Source: Caldifarciminota bacterium
Lineage (GTDB): Bacteria > Hydrothermota > 32-111 > QNBC01
DNA: 14,393 bases
NCBI GenBank assembly: GCA_023132105.1
Contig: JAGLYS010000236.1
Coordinates: forward strand, 1-14,393
Reading direction: 5' to 3'
Shown here one piece after another: positions 1 through 6,640 of the stretch (positions within the stretch are counted from its first letter, which is position 1; the number at the start of each line of letters is the position of its first letter). Both the position numbers and the translations under genes were made by a program. The notes below the pieces were generated by a model. The model had not been told where the DNA came from. It saw only the letters and a list, made by a program, of their open reading frames with translations, and made no database searches.

Positions 1-249
1 AGGGAAAATGAGATGCATGATGATTGGGATGAGTACAAGGTGGATTTCATGCTTACTGGATTGAGGGCAAAGTTCCAGCAGAATGAAGATCTAAAAAAGA
101 TGTTGCTTGAAACAGGGGATGCTCATCTTTATGAAGATAGCCCCATAGATGCATTTTGGGGCGGTAAGATTATGGGCAGTAAAAATATGCTTGGGATCTT
201 GCTGATGAAAGTAAGAAAAGAATTAACAGTTAAAGGAAGTGAACAATAA
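1..249 (+). CDS. NADAR / YbiA-like N-glycosidase, C-terminal part (5' cut by window)
   Basis: The frame is open to the first base, so the N-terminus lies outside the window. The visible part matches the C-terminal half of the NADAR (DUF1768, YbiA-like) family: a D-W-x(5)-V-x(3)-M block, then K-F-x-Q-N, then L-L-x-T-G-D-A-x-L-Y-E-D-S-P, a W-G pair, and G-S-x-N-x-L-G-x-L-L-M-x-V-R near the end. NADAR proteins cleave N-glycosidic bonds of ADP-ribose or riboflavin-pathway intermediates, and some remove ADP-ribose from guanine in DNA. In a virus or plasmid this could protect the element from ADP-ribosylating defences, which is inference. The catalytic N-terminal residues cannot be checked. The stop overlaps the next start (TAATG). 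Confidence 0.88.
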   Translation, partial: RENEMHDDWDEYKVDFMLTGLRAKFQQNEDLKKMLLETGDAHLYEDSPIDAFWGGKIMGSKNMLGILLMKVRKELTVKGSEQ

Positions 250-611
250 TGGAAGGTAATTTAGTTAAACAATGCAAAGCAATTGTGATGGAAAAGATAG
301 CCCAAATTGATACTCCAGCGAGATTTGATAAAAAACATAAATTTATTATTATTGATGAATTTCATATTTCAATTTATACAGGGATGCACAAAAATACTTT
401 TGATATTCGTGAAATGAATAGGGCAGAATTAGGAATTATCAAGAAATGGTTAGGAACACAACTTTGCACGTTTGGAGAAGATTGTAAACATCCATATGGT
501 CATTGTGATAAATGTGGATCATACAGGATTCAGGAAGATAATGGGAAAGCATTGTGCCTAACTTGTTTGAATGAATGGGAACACAAATCAAAGTCAGAAG
601 GAGATGAGTAA
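249..611 (+). CDS. Small protein with C-terminal zinc ribbon, function unknown
   Basis: A 120-aa protein I do not recognise. Residues 1-70 look like a mixed alpha/beta domain with an I-I-I-D-E-F strand at 33-38. The C-terminus is a zinc ribbon with CDKC at 86-89 and CLTC at 103-106; additional Cys at 73 and 79 and His at 81 and 85 could form a second metal site. Its start overlaps the NADAR stop by one base, so translation is probably coupled. Its own stop abuts the next ATG with no gap and in the same frame. A nucleic-acid- or protein-binding adaptor is plausible but not shown. Confidence 0.8.
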   Translation: MEGNLVKQCKAIVMEKIAQIDTPARFDKKHKFIIIDEFHISIYTGMHKNTFDIREMNRAELGIIKKWLGTQLCTFGEDCKHPYGHCDKCGSYRIQEDNGKALCLTCLNEWEHKSKSEGDE

Positions 612-1073
612 ATGGAATACATTAAAGATGAAGATGGAATTACATATTGTGAATTTGAAAATTTAAAGGAAGCTAATAAAGAGATGTACAATGCACTTGT
701 GCTTTTGAAAGAAGCAGGGGATAGACTTCTTGCTCTAACAGGTACAATATCTTCTGGCATATTGATTGATAGAATCAATGATTTTATTTCAGATATGGGG
801 TATCCTGAACATATTAGAAAATTAATAATTAATGAAGGAACTGGCATGAAATCACTATCGTATTTCTCACATAATTTCAAGCACTTCTATGATGATGGCA
901 CTAAAATGGCATGGGAAGATGCATTCAGGAAGGCAATTGACAAAACCATAGATCAGCTAACAAGCGAAGAAGTTCATTGTCCAAATTGTGATTGTGTTGC
1001 AGTTGGAGATGATAAGCAAGAGAATTACTATTGCTTTAATTGTCAGAAACAATTTAAGAAAGGGGATGATTGA
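612..1073 (+). CDS. Helical protein with C-terminal zinc ribbon, function unknown
   Basis: A 153-aa protein of unknown function. Residues about 15-120 look mainly helical. The C-terminal tail (123-148) is a classical zinc ribbon, CPNC at 123-126 and CFNC at 141-144. The ATG follows the previous TAA directly; an AAGGAGATGA Shine-Dalgarno sits just upstream inside the end of the preceding gene. The ribbon has the same C-terminal placement as in several neighbours, although the N-terminal domains differ. No catalytic motif is visible. Confidence 0.8.
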   Translation: MEYIKDEDGITYCEFENLKEANKEMYNALVLLKEAGDRLLALTGTISSGILIDRINDFISDMGYPEHIRKLIINEGTGMKSLSYFSHNFKHFYDDGTKMAWEDAFRKAIDKTIDQLTSEEVHCPNCDCVAVGDDKQENYYCFNCQKQFKKGDD

Positions 1074-1310
1074 ATGGCTAAAGATATTTTATGGGTTGTA
1101 TTTATACACCGAGATAACAATATACATTCTATACACAAAACAAAGAAAGAAGTAATGTTTGCTAAGAGGGAATATGATAAACTCATAGCAATGAATTATG
1201 GAACAACTGTAAGAAACTATATTGCACACAATGGGGAAATATCTGTGATAACGAAATACAAATATGATGGGATTGTGGGACAATATCTACAACAAATTGA
1301 AGGGAAGTGA
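1074..1310 (+). CDS. Hypothetical 78-aa protein
   Basis: A short protein without cysteines, unlike most neighbours. It begins with a hydrophobic strand (D-I-L-W-V-V-F-I) followed by a K/R-rich helix around residues 20-40 and ends in a Y-L-Q-Q-I-E-G tail; there is no obvious membrane segment. ATG follows the TGA of the previous gene with zero gap in the same frame, and a GGGGATGA-type ribosome-binding site lies inside that gene's end. An antisense frame also exists here but has no ribosome-binding site and opposes the direction of every other gene. Function unknown. Confidence 0.72.
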   Translation: MAKDILWVVFIHRDNNIHSIHKTKKEVMFAKREYDKLIAMNYGTTVRNYIAHNGEISVITKYKYDGIVGQYLQQIEGK

Positions 1311-1314
1311 ATAA

Positions 1315-1803
1315 ATGAAATTTAGCATAGTGGAATGCGGTAATTGTAAAAAAAAGAGATTGTTATATGGTAACACAATGGGCTATCAATGTTCATGTGG
1401 GCATTGGACATATGTTGATAACAAGTATAATAGAATCCATGTCCAAGAGGATATTGAGAAACGACTTACGCCTTTCAGTAACACCGTTGAAGAATTGGAG
1501 AAAAGGAAGAAATATATGTTAGAAAAATATCATTTTGTAGTTTCAGAAACATACACAAAAACAGATGATGAAATGATGGATTTTCTTACAAAGGGTACTA
1601 ATCTTGAAATTATTGATTCTGAAACCGAACCCTGCCCATTATGTAATCAGGAATCTGCCCCTGCAATATTAGTTCGTATTGCCCATCCTAAAATAATTAT
1701 GTTCGAATGCCCAAAAGATTCAGGCGGTTGTGGTCATACATGGGGAAAGAAAATACCTGATAACAATAACTCTAATGAAAATGAAGAATTGAAGGATGGA
1801 TAA
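1315..1803 (+). CDS. Protein with two zinc ribbons (N- and C-terminal)
   Basis: A 162-aa protein with a zinc-binding site at each end. The N-terminal ribbon has C8, C11, C26 and C28, in the order C-x2-C then C-S-C-G-H-W. The C-terminal ribbon has C107, C110, C132 and C139, the last in a C-G-H-T-W block reminiscent of the TFIIS/RPB9-type ribbon end (C-G-H-x-W). Between them lies a charged helical linker (E-E-L-E-K-R-K-K). The last 15 residues are acidic and Asn-rich. The start follows a GAAGTGA ribosome-binding site that contains the previous stop. A transcription-related role is conceivable from the ribbon type only; the exact function is unknown. Confidence 0.8.
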   Translation: MKFSIVECGNCKKKRLLYGNTMGYQCSCGHWTYVDNKYNRIHVQEDIEKRLTPFSNTVEELEKRKKYMLEKYHFVVSETYTKTDDEMMDFLTKGTNLEIIDSETEPCPLCNQESAPAILVRIAHPKIIMFECPKDSGGCGHTWGKKIPDNNNSNENEELKDG

Positions 1804-1805
1804 AA

Positions 1806-2282
1806 ATGGTATATATATATGAAATATTGAAAGATTATTCGGGTGAAAAACACCTAATTGGGAATTGGGATCTTCATAATGAAAAGCTTGATGGGGATGA
1901 TGGCAAATCTGAATTTGGCTTCATAGGCTTTAATATAGACAAAGGCGAAGAAGTGCCATTGTTCAAGATGAAAAGGTTAGGGTTCATAGAAGATCTCACA
2001 GAAGATGATCTGTTGGATATATTGGAACAAGGCAGAAAATTTGGGGCAGAATTTCTTGAAAGGCATGGAATTAAAGTACCCAAACCGCCCAAGTCATACT
2101 CCACAGAAAAGTTGAAATATATCAGGGCAAGACCAAAAGGAGAAACCCATTGGGTGTATGATAAGGTCAAGAATCGTGATAATTACGAAGATGATCCTGA
2201 TAATGATATTATCTATGAGTTTGAGGAAGTCATGATCACACAGGAAGAATTTGAGAATATGCCTGAATTTACTGGATGGTAA
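1806..2282 (+). CDS. Hypothetical acidic protein, 158 aa
   Basis: Not recognised. The protein is strongly acidic, with D/E-rich segments at about 27-36, 62-74 and 127-146, and has no cysteine pairs, so it differs from the ribbon-bearing neighbours. A helix around residues 65-85 (E-D-L-T-E-D-D-L-L-D-I-L) is followed by a Pro-rich turn (V-P-K-P-P-K). No signal peptide or membrane segment is present. It sits two bases after the upstream gene. Acidic small viral proteins are sometimes DNA mimics or inhibitors, but nothing here demonstrates that. Confidence 0.78.
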   Translation: MVYIYEILKDYSGEKHLIGNWDLHNEKLDGDDGKSEFGFIGFNIDKGEEVPLFKMKRLGFIEDLTEDDLLDILEQGRKFGAEFLERHGIKVPKPPKSYSTEKLKYIRARPKGETHWVYDKVKNRDNYEDDPDNDIIYEFEEVMITQEEFENMPEFTGW

Positions 2283-2286
2283 TCTA

Positions 2287-2817
2287 ATGGGTAAAGTATC
2301 CTTCACAAGAGATATAGGGGATAAGCAAGAATCCTTTGATATTAAGATCACAGAACAATGTGGGGATGTTGAGATCAGGGATATTCATGGCAACATGGCA
2401 TTCCCAACACCGCAGTTGATTAAGGAACTCCATAAAGAGATTATTCGATTAGAAATCGCATCAAATATAATTGGTTCGGGCAGGGGCGGTCTTTTCACAC
2501 TTAAAGATTTAGCCAAGCGGTACGGAATAACAGCAAGTCAGATGGGCGGGTATCTAAAGGTTCATGAGATATTCGAAGATGAGAAAGATGGGGCGTTGAT
2601 GCTATTCTATTATGAGAAAGTTCTGCGTATTGACGTAGAAAGAGGATTCAAAAATAAAAAATGGAAATCTTGGAAGTGTCCTGCTTGTAGTGATAAATGC
2701 GTTGATCCAGAAGATATTCAAGCTACTCTGTGCCATAATGGTCATGCAGTACATCTTGGTGATTTAAGAGAGGATGGTAGTTGTATGGCTATGTTGCAGA
2801 AAAGGGGAGATAAATAA
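2287..2817 (+). CDS. Helix-turn-helix protein with C-terminal zinc-binding region
   Basis: A 176-aa protein. A helix-turn-helix-like stretch spans about 70-93 (L-K-D-L-A-K-R-Y-G-I-T-A-S-Q then G-G-Y-L). It is followed by a basic region (K-N-K-K-W-K-S-W-K) and a C-terminal Cys/His cluster: C131, C134, C138, C149, H150 and H153 (C-H-N-G-H). I chose ATG 2287 because GGATGGT lies six bases upstream; an in-frame TTG at 2251 would start inside the preceding gene. The domain order suggests a DNA-binding protein, possibly a regulator. Its stop overlaps the next start as TAATG. Confidence 0.78.
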   Translation: MGKVSFTRDIGDKQESFDIKITEQCGDVEIRDIHGNMAFPTPQLIKELHKEIIRLEIASNIIGSGRGGLFTLKDLAKRYGITASQMGGYLKVHEIFEDEKDGALMLFYYEKVLRIDVERGFKNKKWKSWKCPACSDKCVDPEDIQATLCHNGHAVHLGDLREDGSCMAMLQKRGDK

Positions 2818-3425
2818 TGTTCACCGATAAAATAGAAATCAAGAAGCCCAATGATATACGATATGGCACAACGAAAATTCCTTATGAGCAAACATTTGGT
2901 GAGATATTAGCATTGTTAAGTAAACATGGTTGTGATCAGATAGCGACTATGAAGGATGGAGATATTCAAAAGATTGCTTTTGTTTATCAAGAAAATCCAC
3001 ATATAATCAAGATCCCAATGGTATTTGTTGATAATATTTACAATGAAAAGATAGGCATTCGTTTAGTAAAATATTATCTTGAAATCATCTTGGATTGGTC
3101 AAAGCAGAAGATCATCAAATTTGAAGATCTGATGTTAGGAACAAGAATGGTAAATATCGCTGGAAAATCCACAACATTGAAGGAAGCAGTTGATGAGATA
3201 CCCCCCACTCAACTATTTCAAGGGATGCTGGATAGCAGTAAACAACTAAAGGATGCCAACCAACCAATGTCAATGGAAGATGCCAGATGTCCAAAATGTA
3301 AAGCAGATAATATTGATTTCATAACGAATCCAACGCCACGATCAAGAAAACCATATGGGTATTGTAGGGTTTGTGGTCATGAATGGGAAGTAATATTGAA
3401 AATATTGCCAAACGGAGATGAATAA
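2817..3425 (+). CDS. Phage-type uncharacterised domain fused to a C-terminal zinc ribbon
   Basis: Residues about 18-125 show the pattern T-T-K-I-P-Y-E-Q-T-x(2)-E-I-x(2)-L-L, an I-x-F strand, I-P-M, then a long helix leading to F-E-D-L-x-L. From memory this resembles small uncharacterised proteins common in phages and actinobacterial elements, which have a P-x-E-x-T-x-x-E-I-x-x-L-L start and an E-E-x-F-L-x-Y-I end; I cannot name the family. A zinc ribbon is appended: C158, C161, C183, C186 and C-G-H-E-W, much like the ribbon in the gene at 1315. The ribbon fusion appears to be an elaboration typical of this locus. Role unknown. Confidence 0.8.
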   Translation: MFTDKIEIKKPNDIRYGTTKIPYEQTFGEILALLSKHGCDQIATMKDGDIQKIAFVYQENPHIIKIPMVFVDNIYNEKIGIRLVKYYLEIILDWSKQKIIKFEDLMLGTRMVNIAGKSTTLKEAVDEIPPTQLFQGMLDSSKQLKDANQPMSMEDARCPKCKADNIDFITNPTPRSRKPYGYCRVCGHEWEVILKILPNGDE

Positions 3426-3427
3426 TA

Positions 3428-3757
3428 ATGAGTGCTGATGAGTGGATGGAATGTCCAGATTGTGCCAAGCCACATAATACAAGACTTAAAAAATTAGATC
3501 AGGTATTGGCAAATTGTTATGATAAAATAACAGCTAAACAGTATAGAACATTACAGTGTAACATTGACAAACTGAAAGAAAAGATACGGAAAATAATCGA
3601 GGACAAAGCATCTATTGGTATCTATGGTGTCCACGACTATTATTTTGATGAGCAAGGAAATTTTATTTCAAAGGTTAGTGCAAAATGCTATACTTGTAAT
3701 AAGGAATGGAAATCCATATCAAAAGAAGAATCATTGCGTATGATGGCAAGGAGATAA
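3428..3757 (+). CDS. Small protein with a ribbon split around a helical insertion
   Basis: A 109-aa protein with CPDC at residues 9-12 and CYTC at 87-90, separated by about 75 residues that are mostly a charged helix (K-L-K-E-K-I-R-K-I-I-E-D-K around 48-60). The second pair is followed by N-K-E-W, like the C-x-x-C-x-x-x-W ends of the neighbouring ribbons. The two halves may therefore pair into a single zinc ribbon with a long helical hairpin inserted, or bind metal between subunits. C30 and C44 are further candidates. It starts two bases after the previous stop. Function unknown. Confidence 0.78.
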   Translation: MSADEWMECPDCAKPHNTRLKKLDQVLANCYDKITAKQYRTLQCNIDKLKEKIRKIIEDKASIGIYGVHDYYFDEQGNFISKVSAKCYTCNKEWKSISKEESLRMMARR

Positions 3758-3761
3758 AATA

Positions 3762-4484
3762 ATGGTAGGGAATATGTACTCTGGAACAAAGCCAATAAAC
3801 GAATTGGGCGGTGAATGTAAACACAATTGCTTGTACTGTTCAACTAAATGGTTTCGTTTCATGTATCCAGCCAGTAGGGAGAAGTACAGTGGCGAATACA
3901 GACTATTTGAGCATGAACTTAAAAAGAATCATAATAATGAAAAAGTTATATTCGTATGTGGTCAGAATGATATATTTGAGGAATCAGTTCCAGATGAATT
4001 TATTCGTAGGATCATGAAAAGAAGCTGTGAACGTAATCAGGATATTCTATATGTATTCCAGACCAAGAACCCTGCCAGAATGAAAGATTACGAGGATTTA
4101 TTGCCAGAGATATACATTCTCGGTACAACAATGGAAACCAATCGTGAGGAATACATAAAAGAATTTTCCGAAGCCCCCTCTATCAAATCAAGAATGGATG
4201 CAATGATCGAACTCCAAGAGGATGGGCATCCAATATTCTTAACACATGAACCATTATTCGATTTTGATCTGGAAGAATTTGTAGAGATAATAAAGAAAAT
4301 CAAGCCAGATAAAGTATTCATTGGGGCAGATAGTAAGGTTTACAAGTATCCGAAGATCTACAATAATTTGGTATTACCTGAACCTGATGCAGAGAAGATT
4401 CTTGCTTTGATTGAAGAACTGGAGAAGTTCACAGTAGTTGAGCAGAAAAGTAATCTTCCACGATTATTGGGGGATTCCCAATGA
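3762..4484 (+). CDS. Radical SAM protein of the phage-associated DUF5131-like type
   Basis: A 240-aa protein. The N-terminus has G-G-E-C-K-H-N-C-L-Y-C, giving C19-x3-C23-x2-C26, the cluster-binding motif of radical SAM enzymes. Downstream are the blocks Y-V-F-Q-T-K-N-P-A-R-M (about 97-107), L-G-T-T-M-E-T-N-R (about 120-128), H-E-P-L-F-D-F-D and I-G-A-D-S, in the order typical of small phage and mobile-element radical SAM proteins often annotated DUF5131 or Gp37/Gp68-like and distantly similar to spore photoproduct lyase. Substrate is unknown; DNA repair or nucleic-acid modification is a possible role. Full length by comparison with the family. It ends in a 4-nt ATGA overlap with the next gene. 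Confidence 0.88.
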   Translation: MVGNMYSGTKPINELGGECKHNCLYCSTKWFRFMYPASREKYSGEYRLFEHELKKNHNNEKVIFVCGQNDIFEESVPDEFIRRIMKRSCERNQDILYVFQTKNPARMKDYEDLLPEIYILGTTMETNREEYIKEFSEAPSIKSRMDAMIELQEDGHPIFLTHEPLFDFDLEEFVEIIKKIKPDKVFIGADSKVYKYPKIYNNLVLPEPDAEKILALIEELEKFTVVEQKSNLPRLLGDSQ

Positions 4485-4711
4485 AACAAACAATCAAGGA
4501 TAACTTTTGGATCGGATATATTACAATGATGGCAATTTTTACCCTTACCGCAGGTATAGATTTCTTAATACGAGGGCATTTGTATGGTTTATTATTTATC
4601 ATCATGACAATATATTTTGTTTGGGCATTTTATATATTCAGATTATATGATTATATTGATAACATGGATGAGAAAGGAAGTGGCATAGATGGGAAGCAAC
4701 ATAAACAATGA
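4481..4711 (+). CDS. Small two-helix membrane protein
   Basis: A 76-aa protein with two predicted transmembrane helices at about 12-30 and 35-54, joined by a very short R-G-H-L loop, and a hydrophilic, charged C-terminal tail. The N-terminus carries basic residues before the first helix. It overlaps the radical SAM gene by ATGA and the following gene by 23 nt, so the three are probably co-translated. Candidates include a membrane anchor, a holin-like protein or a superinfection-exclusion protein; nothing in the sequence decides between them. Confidence 0.75.
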   Translation: MKQTIKDNFWIGYITMMAIFTLTAGIDFLIRGHLYGLLFIIMTIYFVWAFYIFRLYDYIDNMDEKGSGIDGKQHKQ

Positions 4712-5423
4712 ACTTGGAAGTGGGATCATGGGCGGTGATGGTAGTCAGAAAACATTGGACACTTTTACCGCCATGAGAGAGCAAAAGAAAGAAAGCCCTG
4801 AAATAACTGGCAGTAGCCAGACGATAGGCAAAGAACAAACATCATTTATGATTAAGGGAACTGGAAGTTTAGCGAAGCATTATTATGAATCAGTATTGAT
4901 TTCCAAGCCCACTGAAAAACCAAAGTTTGATTGTAAGAACCAAGCTACTGGAAAACCATGCGATTCTTACAGGAACAATAACGATTGCATTCATAGTAAT
5001 AAGGCACTACAATTATACACAAAGCAAAGACTTCAACTGGCTATTCGTTCAAGTGATTATTTCAGAACTCGTTGGGAAAGAGAACTGGAAAGTAGATTTC
5101 ACAGTTTTGAAGCATTTCACGAATATTGTTGGGCAGGTAAAGGAAAGCCAGAAGTGGTGTATCTTTCAAATCTATTTATGGCACTATTGTTTTGTGAGGA
5201 ATCGAATATTGGAAATACAGACCTGATCCATTACGCAGTTCAAGAGAAGTTTCAGGCAAACCCAAAAATCAATGGTTCTGTAATTACGAGATTGAAGGGA
5301 TGTAACTTCATAGAATATTGTGGATATGAGGTCAAAAGCCAGAGAGATATATGCCACAATGCCCCCAAAAAGATGTACAAGCTAACCGAAAAAGGAAAAG
5401 ACATAATCGAGTTGATAACATGA
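4689..5423 (+). CDS. Winged-helix DNA-binding-like protein with N-terminal Cys cluster
   Basis: A 244-aa protein. Residues 1-60 are Gly/Ser/Thr-rich and probably disordered. A cysteine group follows at C82, C91 and C100 with H102 (D-C-K-N-x5-C-D-S-Y then D-C-I-H), a plausible metal site. The region from about 156 to 240 looks like a winged helix: a helix with N-L-F-M-A-L-L, a recognition-type helix with G-S-V-I-T-R-L-K-G-C-N-F-I-E-Y, a beta wing, and the terminal M-Y-K-L-T-E-K-G-K-D-I-I motif common in transcriptional regulators and replication proteins. ATG 4689 has an AAGGAAGTGG ribosome-binding site inside the upstream gene. Exact role unknown. Confidence 0.8.
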   Translation: MGSNINNELGSGIMGGDGSQKTLDTFTAMREQKKESPEITGSSQTIGKEQTSFMIKGTGSLAKHYYESVLISKPTEKPKFDCKNQATGKPCDSYRNNNDCIHSNKALQLYTKQRLQLAIRSSDYFRTRWERELESRFHSFEAFHEYCWAGKGKPEVVYLSNLFMALLFCEESNIGNTDLIHYAVQEKFQANPKINGSVITRLKGCNFIEYCGYEVKSQRDICHNAPKKMYKLTEKGKDIIELIT

Positions 5424-5450
5424 AAGCTATGGAGAAAAGGAGTGATTGAA

Positions 5451-5603
5451 ATGGGATGTCAAAGAGCAGTAAATATGATTGATGAAATTACTGGAATGTT
5501 GAACAATATCCAGTATAGAAAACTGAATACCAAAAACATGGGTGAACTTGAAGAAGTGCATGATATTGTTTCACAGTTGGATAAAAGAACGAGGGGGCAG
5601 TAA
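5451..5603 (+). CDS. Small helical protein, 50 aa
   Basis: A short reading frame of 50 codons (starting M-G-C-Q-R-A-V-N-M-I and ending L-D-K-R-T-R-G-Q). It has an AAAGGAGTGA ribosome-binding site well placed before ATG 5451 and fills the gap between its neighbours. The residues predict two amphipathic helices separated by a loop around K-L-N-T-K-N. No motif is recognised. The strong ribosome-binding site and the tight tiling support its being a real gene. Confidence 0.65.
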   Translation: MGCQRAVNMIDEITGMLNNIQYRKLNTKNMGELEEVHDIVSQLDKRTRGQ

Positions 5604-5635
5604 TGACCAATGATGGAAAATAGGAGATGAGAAAT

Positions 5636-5839
5636 ATGATAGAAATTGGAGATTATTCAAAAGTGTATAAGTGTCCTGTATGTAATACACCAATGCGTCT
5701 GATTGAAAAAGAAGTCGTAGAGGGTGTTGGCACATTCCAATGGATATATGATTGTGATGCATACGACCATAATGTAGGTATGGGTGTTGCTGTGCAAAGG
5801 GCAAAAGAGGATGAAGAATCAGCAAAGGAGTTAAAATAA
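5636..5839 (+). CDS. Small zinc-finger protein related to the N-terminal half of the gene at 8897
   Basis: A 67-aa protein. It begins its finger with K-C-P-V-C-N (C13, C16); the third cysteine is C40, with D-A-Y-D-H after it offering H45 as a possible fourth ligand. It ends in A-V-Q-R-A-K-E-D-E. The layout matches the first ribbon of the gene at 8897 (K-C-P-Q-C-N, then Y-C-H-N-G-H, then A-I-Q-R-K-K-K-D), so the two look paralogous. I chose ATG 5636 because AGGAGA at 5622-5627 is then eight bases upstream; the in-frame ATG at 5627 would touch the ribosome-binding site. Function unknown. Confidence 0.75.
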   Translation: MIEIGDYSKVYKCPVCNTPMRLIEKEVVEGVGTFQWIYDCDAYDHNVGMGVAVQRAKEDEESAKELK

Positions 5840-5841
5840 TC

Positions 5842-6015
5842 ATGGCATTATGTTGGGGTTGCGGAAAGCCAATACGTTTTTGGCAGAAAAGGGTAAGGAA
5901 ATTTATAAGGCCAAAGACAAATAGTGGTATTGAAATAATTATTTCTTCATCAGGTTTATTGGAAACACAGTATCATACTAATTGTTATATTGAGGAACAA
6001 GGAAAAGGTGAATGA
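5842..6015 (+). CDS. Small Cys-containing protein, 57 aa
   Basis: A 57-codon frame preceded by AAAGGAG, two bases after the previous stop. The N-terminus has C4-W-G-C7-G and the C-terminus has H46-x2-C48-type residues (Y-H-T-N-C), which together could make a C2HC zinc site. Between them is a basic segment (K-R-V-R-K-F-I-R-P-K) followed by a beta hairpin. Such C-W-G-C-G-K-P-I starts are common in small phage zinc-finger proteins. It ends in GGTGAATGA, which also supplies the ribosome-binding site of the next gene. Confidence 0.68.
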   Translation: MALCWGCGKPIRFWQKRVRKFIRPKTNSGIEIIISSSGLLETQYHTNCYIEEQGKGE

Positions 6016-6017
6016 GC

Positions 6018-6131
6018 ATGGATAAAGAAATGGTATATGTACAAGACAGAATAAACGATTTAGAGTTTCAGAAACTTAATATTGAAATAGAGATTGAAAA
6101 ACTACAAAATATATTGGGGAGATTGGAATAA
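6018..6131 (+). CDS. Micro-protein, 37-aa coiled coil
   Basis: A 37-codon frame whose residues form one long charged amphipathic helix with a heptad-like pattern (I-N-D-L-E-F-Q-K-L, then I-E-I-E-K-L-Q-N-I-L). A GGTGA ribosome-binding site is placed six bases before ATG 6018, and the stop overlaps the next start as TAATG, so it is neatly embedded in the operon. It could be an oligomerisation or partner-binding peptide. The size makes the call less certain than for its neighbours. Confidence 0.6.
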   Translation: MDKEMVYVQDRINDLEFQKLNIEIEIEKLQNILGRLE

Positions 6132-6346
6132 TGAATGAAAATGTTAAACAACAAATATTGGAACATTTAAAGGTATTTGCCTTCGTTATATTGGTTTTTA
6201 GCCCATTTGTTGCATTGATGTATTGGTCTGAAACATTTGATACGGAAGGGGCATATCTAATTGGTATTGCAGGGTTATTGATTTCTGCAATTTTAACGCT
6301 AATCTATGTATTAGCCAGTACCAAGCATAAGGATAAAGGGAAGTGA
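6131..6346 (+). CDS. Small two-helix membrane protein
   Basis: A 71-aa protein with two predicted transmembrane helices, at about 14-31 (starting V-F-A-F-V-I-L-V-F) and 41-62 (A-Y-L-I-G-I-A-G-L-L), an acidic loop between them (S-E-T-F-D-T-E-G) and a lysine-rich tail. The basic tail suggests both termini face the cytoplasm. It is the second of three such membrane genes in the window. Role unknown; holin-like or membrane-anchoring functions are possible. Its TGA lies inside the GAAGTGA ribosome-binding site of the following gene. Confidence 0.74.
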   Translation: MNENVKQQILEHLKVFAFVILVFSPFVALMYWSETFDTEGAYLIGIAGLLISAILTLIYVLASTKHKDKGK

Positions 6347-6351
6347 ATAAG

Positions 6352-6639
6352 ATGGGAGAATGGGTTTGGCATTGCAAAAAATGTGATTATACGCACAACA
6401 TGGATATTTGTCCAAAATGCAAGGAATTAATGACACAAATATATAGAGAAGAAGGATTGCCGATCTGCAAAAATTGTAGGCATTATCTTTGGTTTCATGC
6501 TGGAAATTGGGAACATTACACAAGATATTATATTCCACATGGGATGCCATACTCAACAATCAAATGCCATGCAAAAGATTGTGATTGTAAAAATCCCGAA
6601 CCAATCTATAATATTAAAACTAAGAAGGAAGGTGAATAA
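6352..6639 (+). CDS. Small protein with two zinc-binding sites
   Basis: A 95-aa protein with C8, C11, C20 and C23 as a first compact site and a second of the form C39-x2-C42-x-H44, then C72-H73, C77-D-C79. The second half (C-x2-C-R-H, later C-H-x3-C-D-C-K-N-P-E-P) resembles a small C-x-C-x(2,3)-[FY]-x-P-ending finger and recurs in the gene at 9647. I chose ATG 6352 because AAGTGA at 6341-6346 lies five bases upstream; an in-frame GTG at 6343 is itself part of that site. Function unknown. Confidence 0.77.
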   Translation: MGEWVWHCKKCDYTHNMDICPKCKELMTQIYREEGLPICKNCRHYLWFHAGNWEHYTRYYIPHGMPYSTIKCHAKDCDCKNPEPIYNIKTKKEGE

Positions 6640-6640
6640 G

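Noticed and set aside
530..880. Antisense open frames, here and at many other places (for example 1089-1283, 2094-2351, 9443-9877, 12994-13284)
   Set aside because: They lie opposite well-supported genes, lack ribosome-binding sites, have no recognisable motifs and would be the only genes on the minus strand.
2251..2286. Longer N-termini starting within upstream genes (TTG 2251, ATG 6497, ATG 8834, ATG 9536, ATG 9817, ATG 12409)
   Set aside because: These extensions translate sequence already used in another frame by a supported gene, and a better-placed ribosome-binding site exists for the later start in each case.
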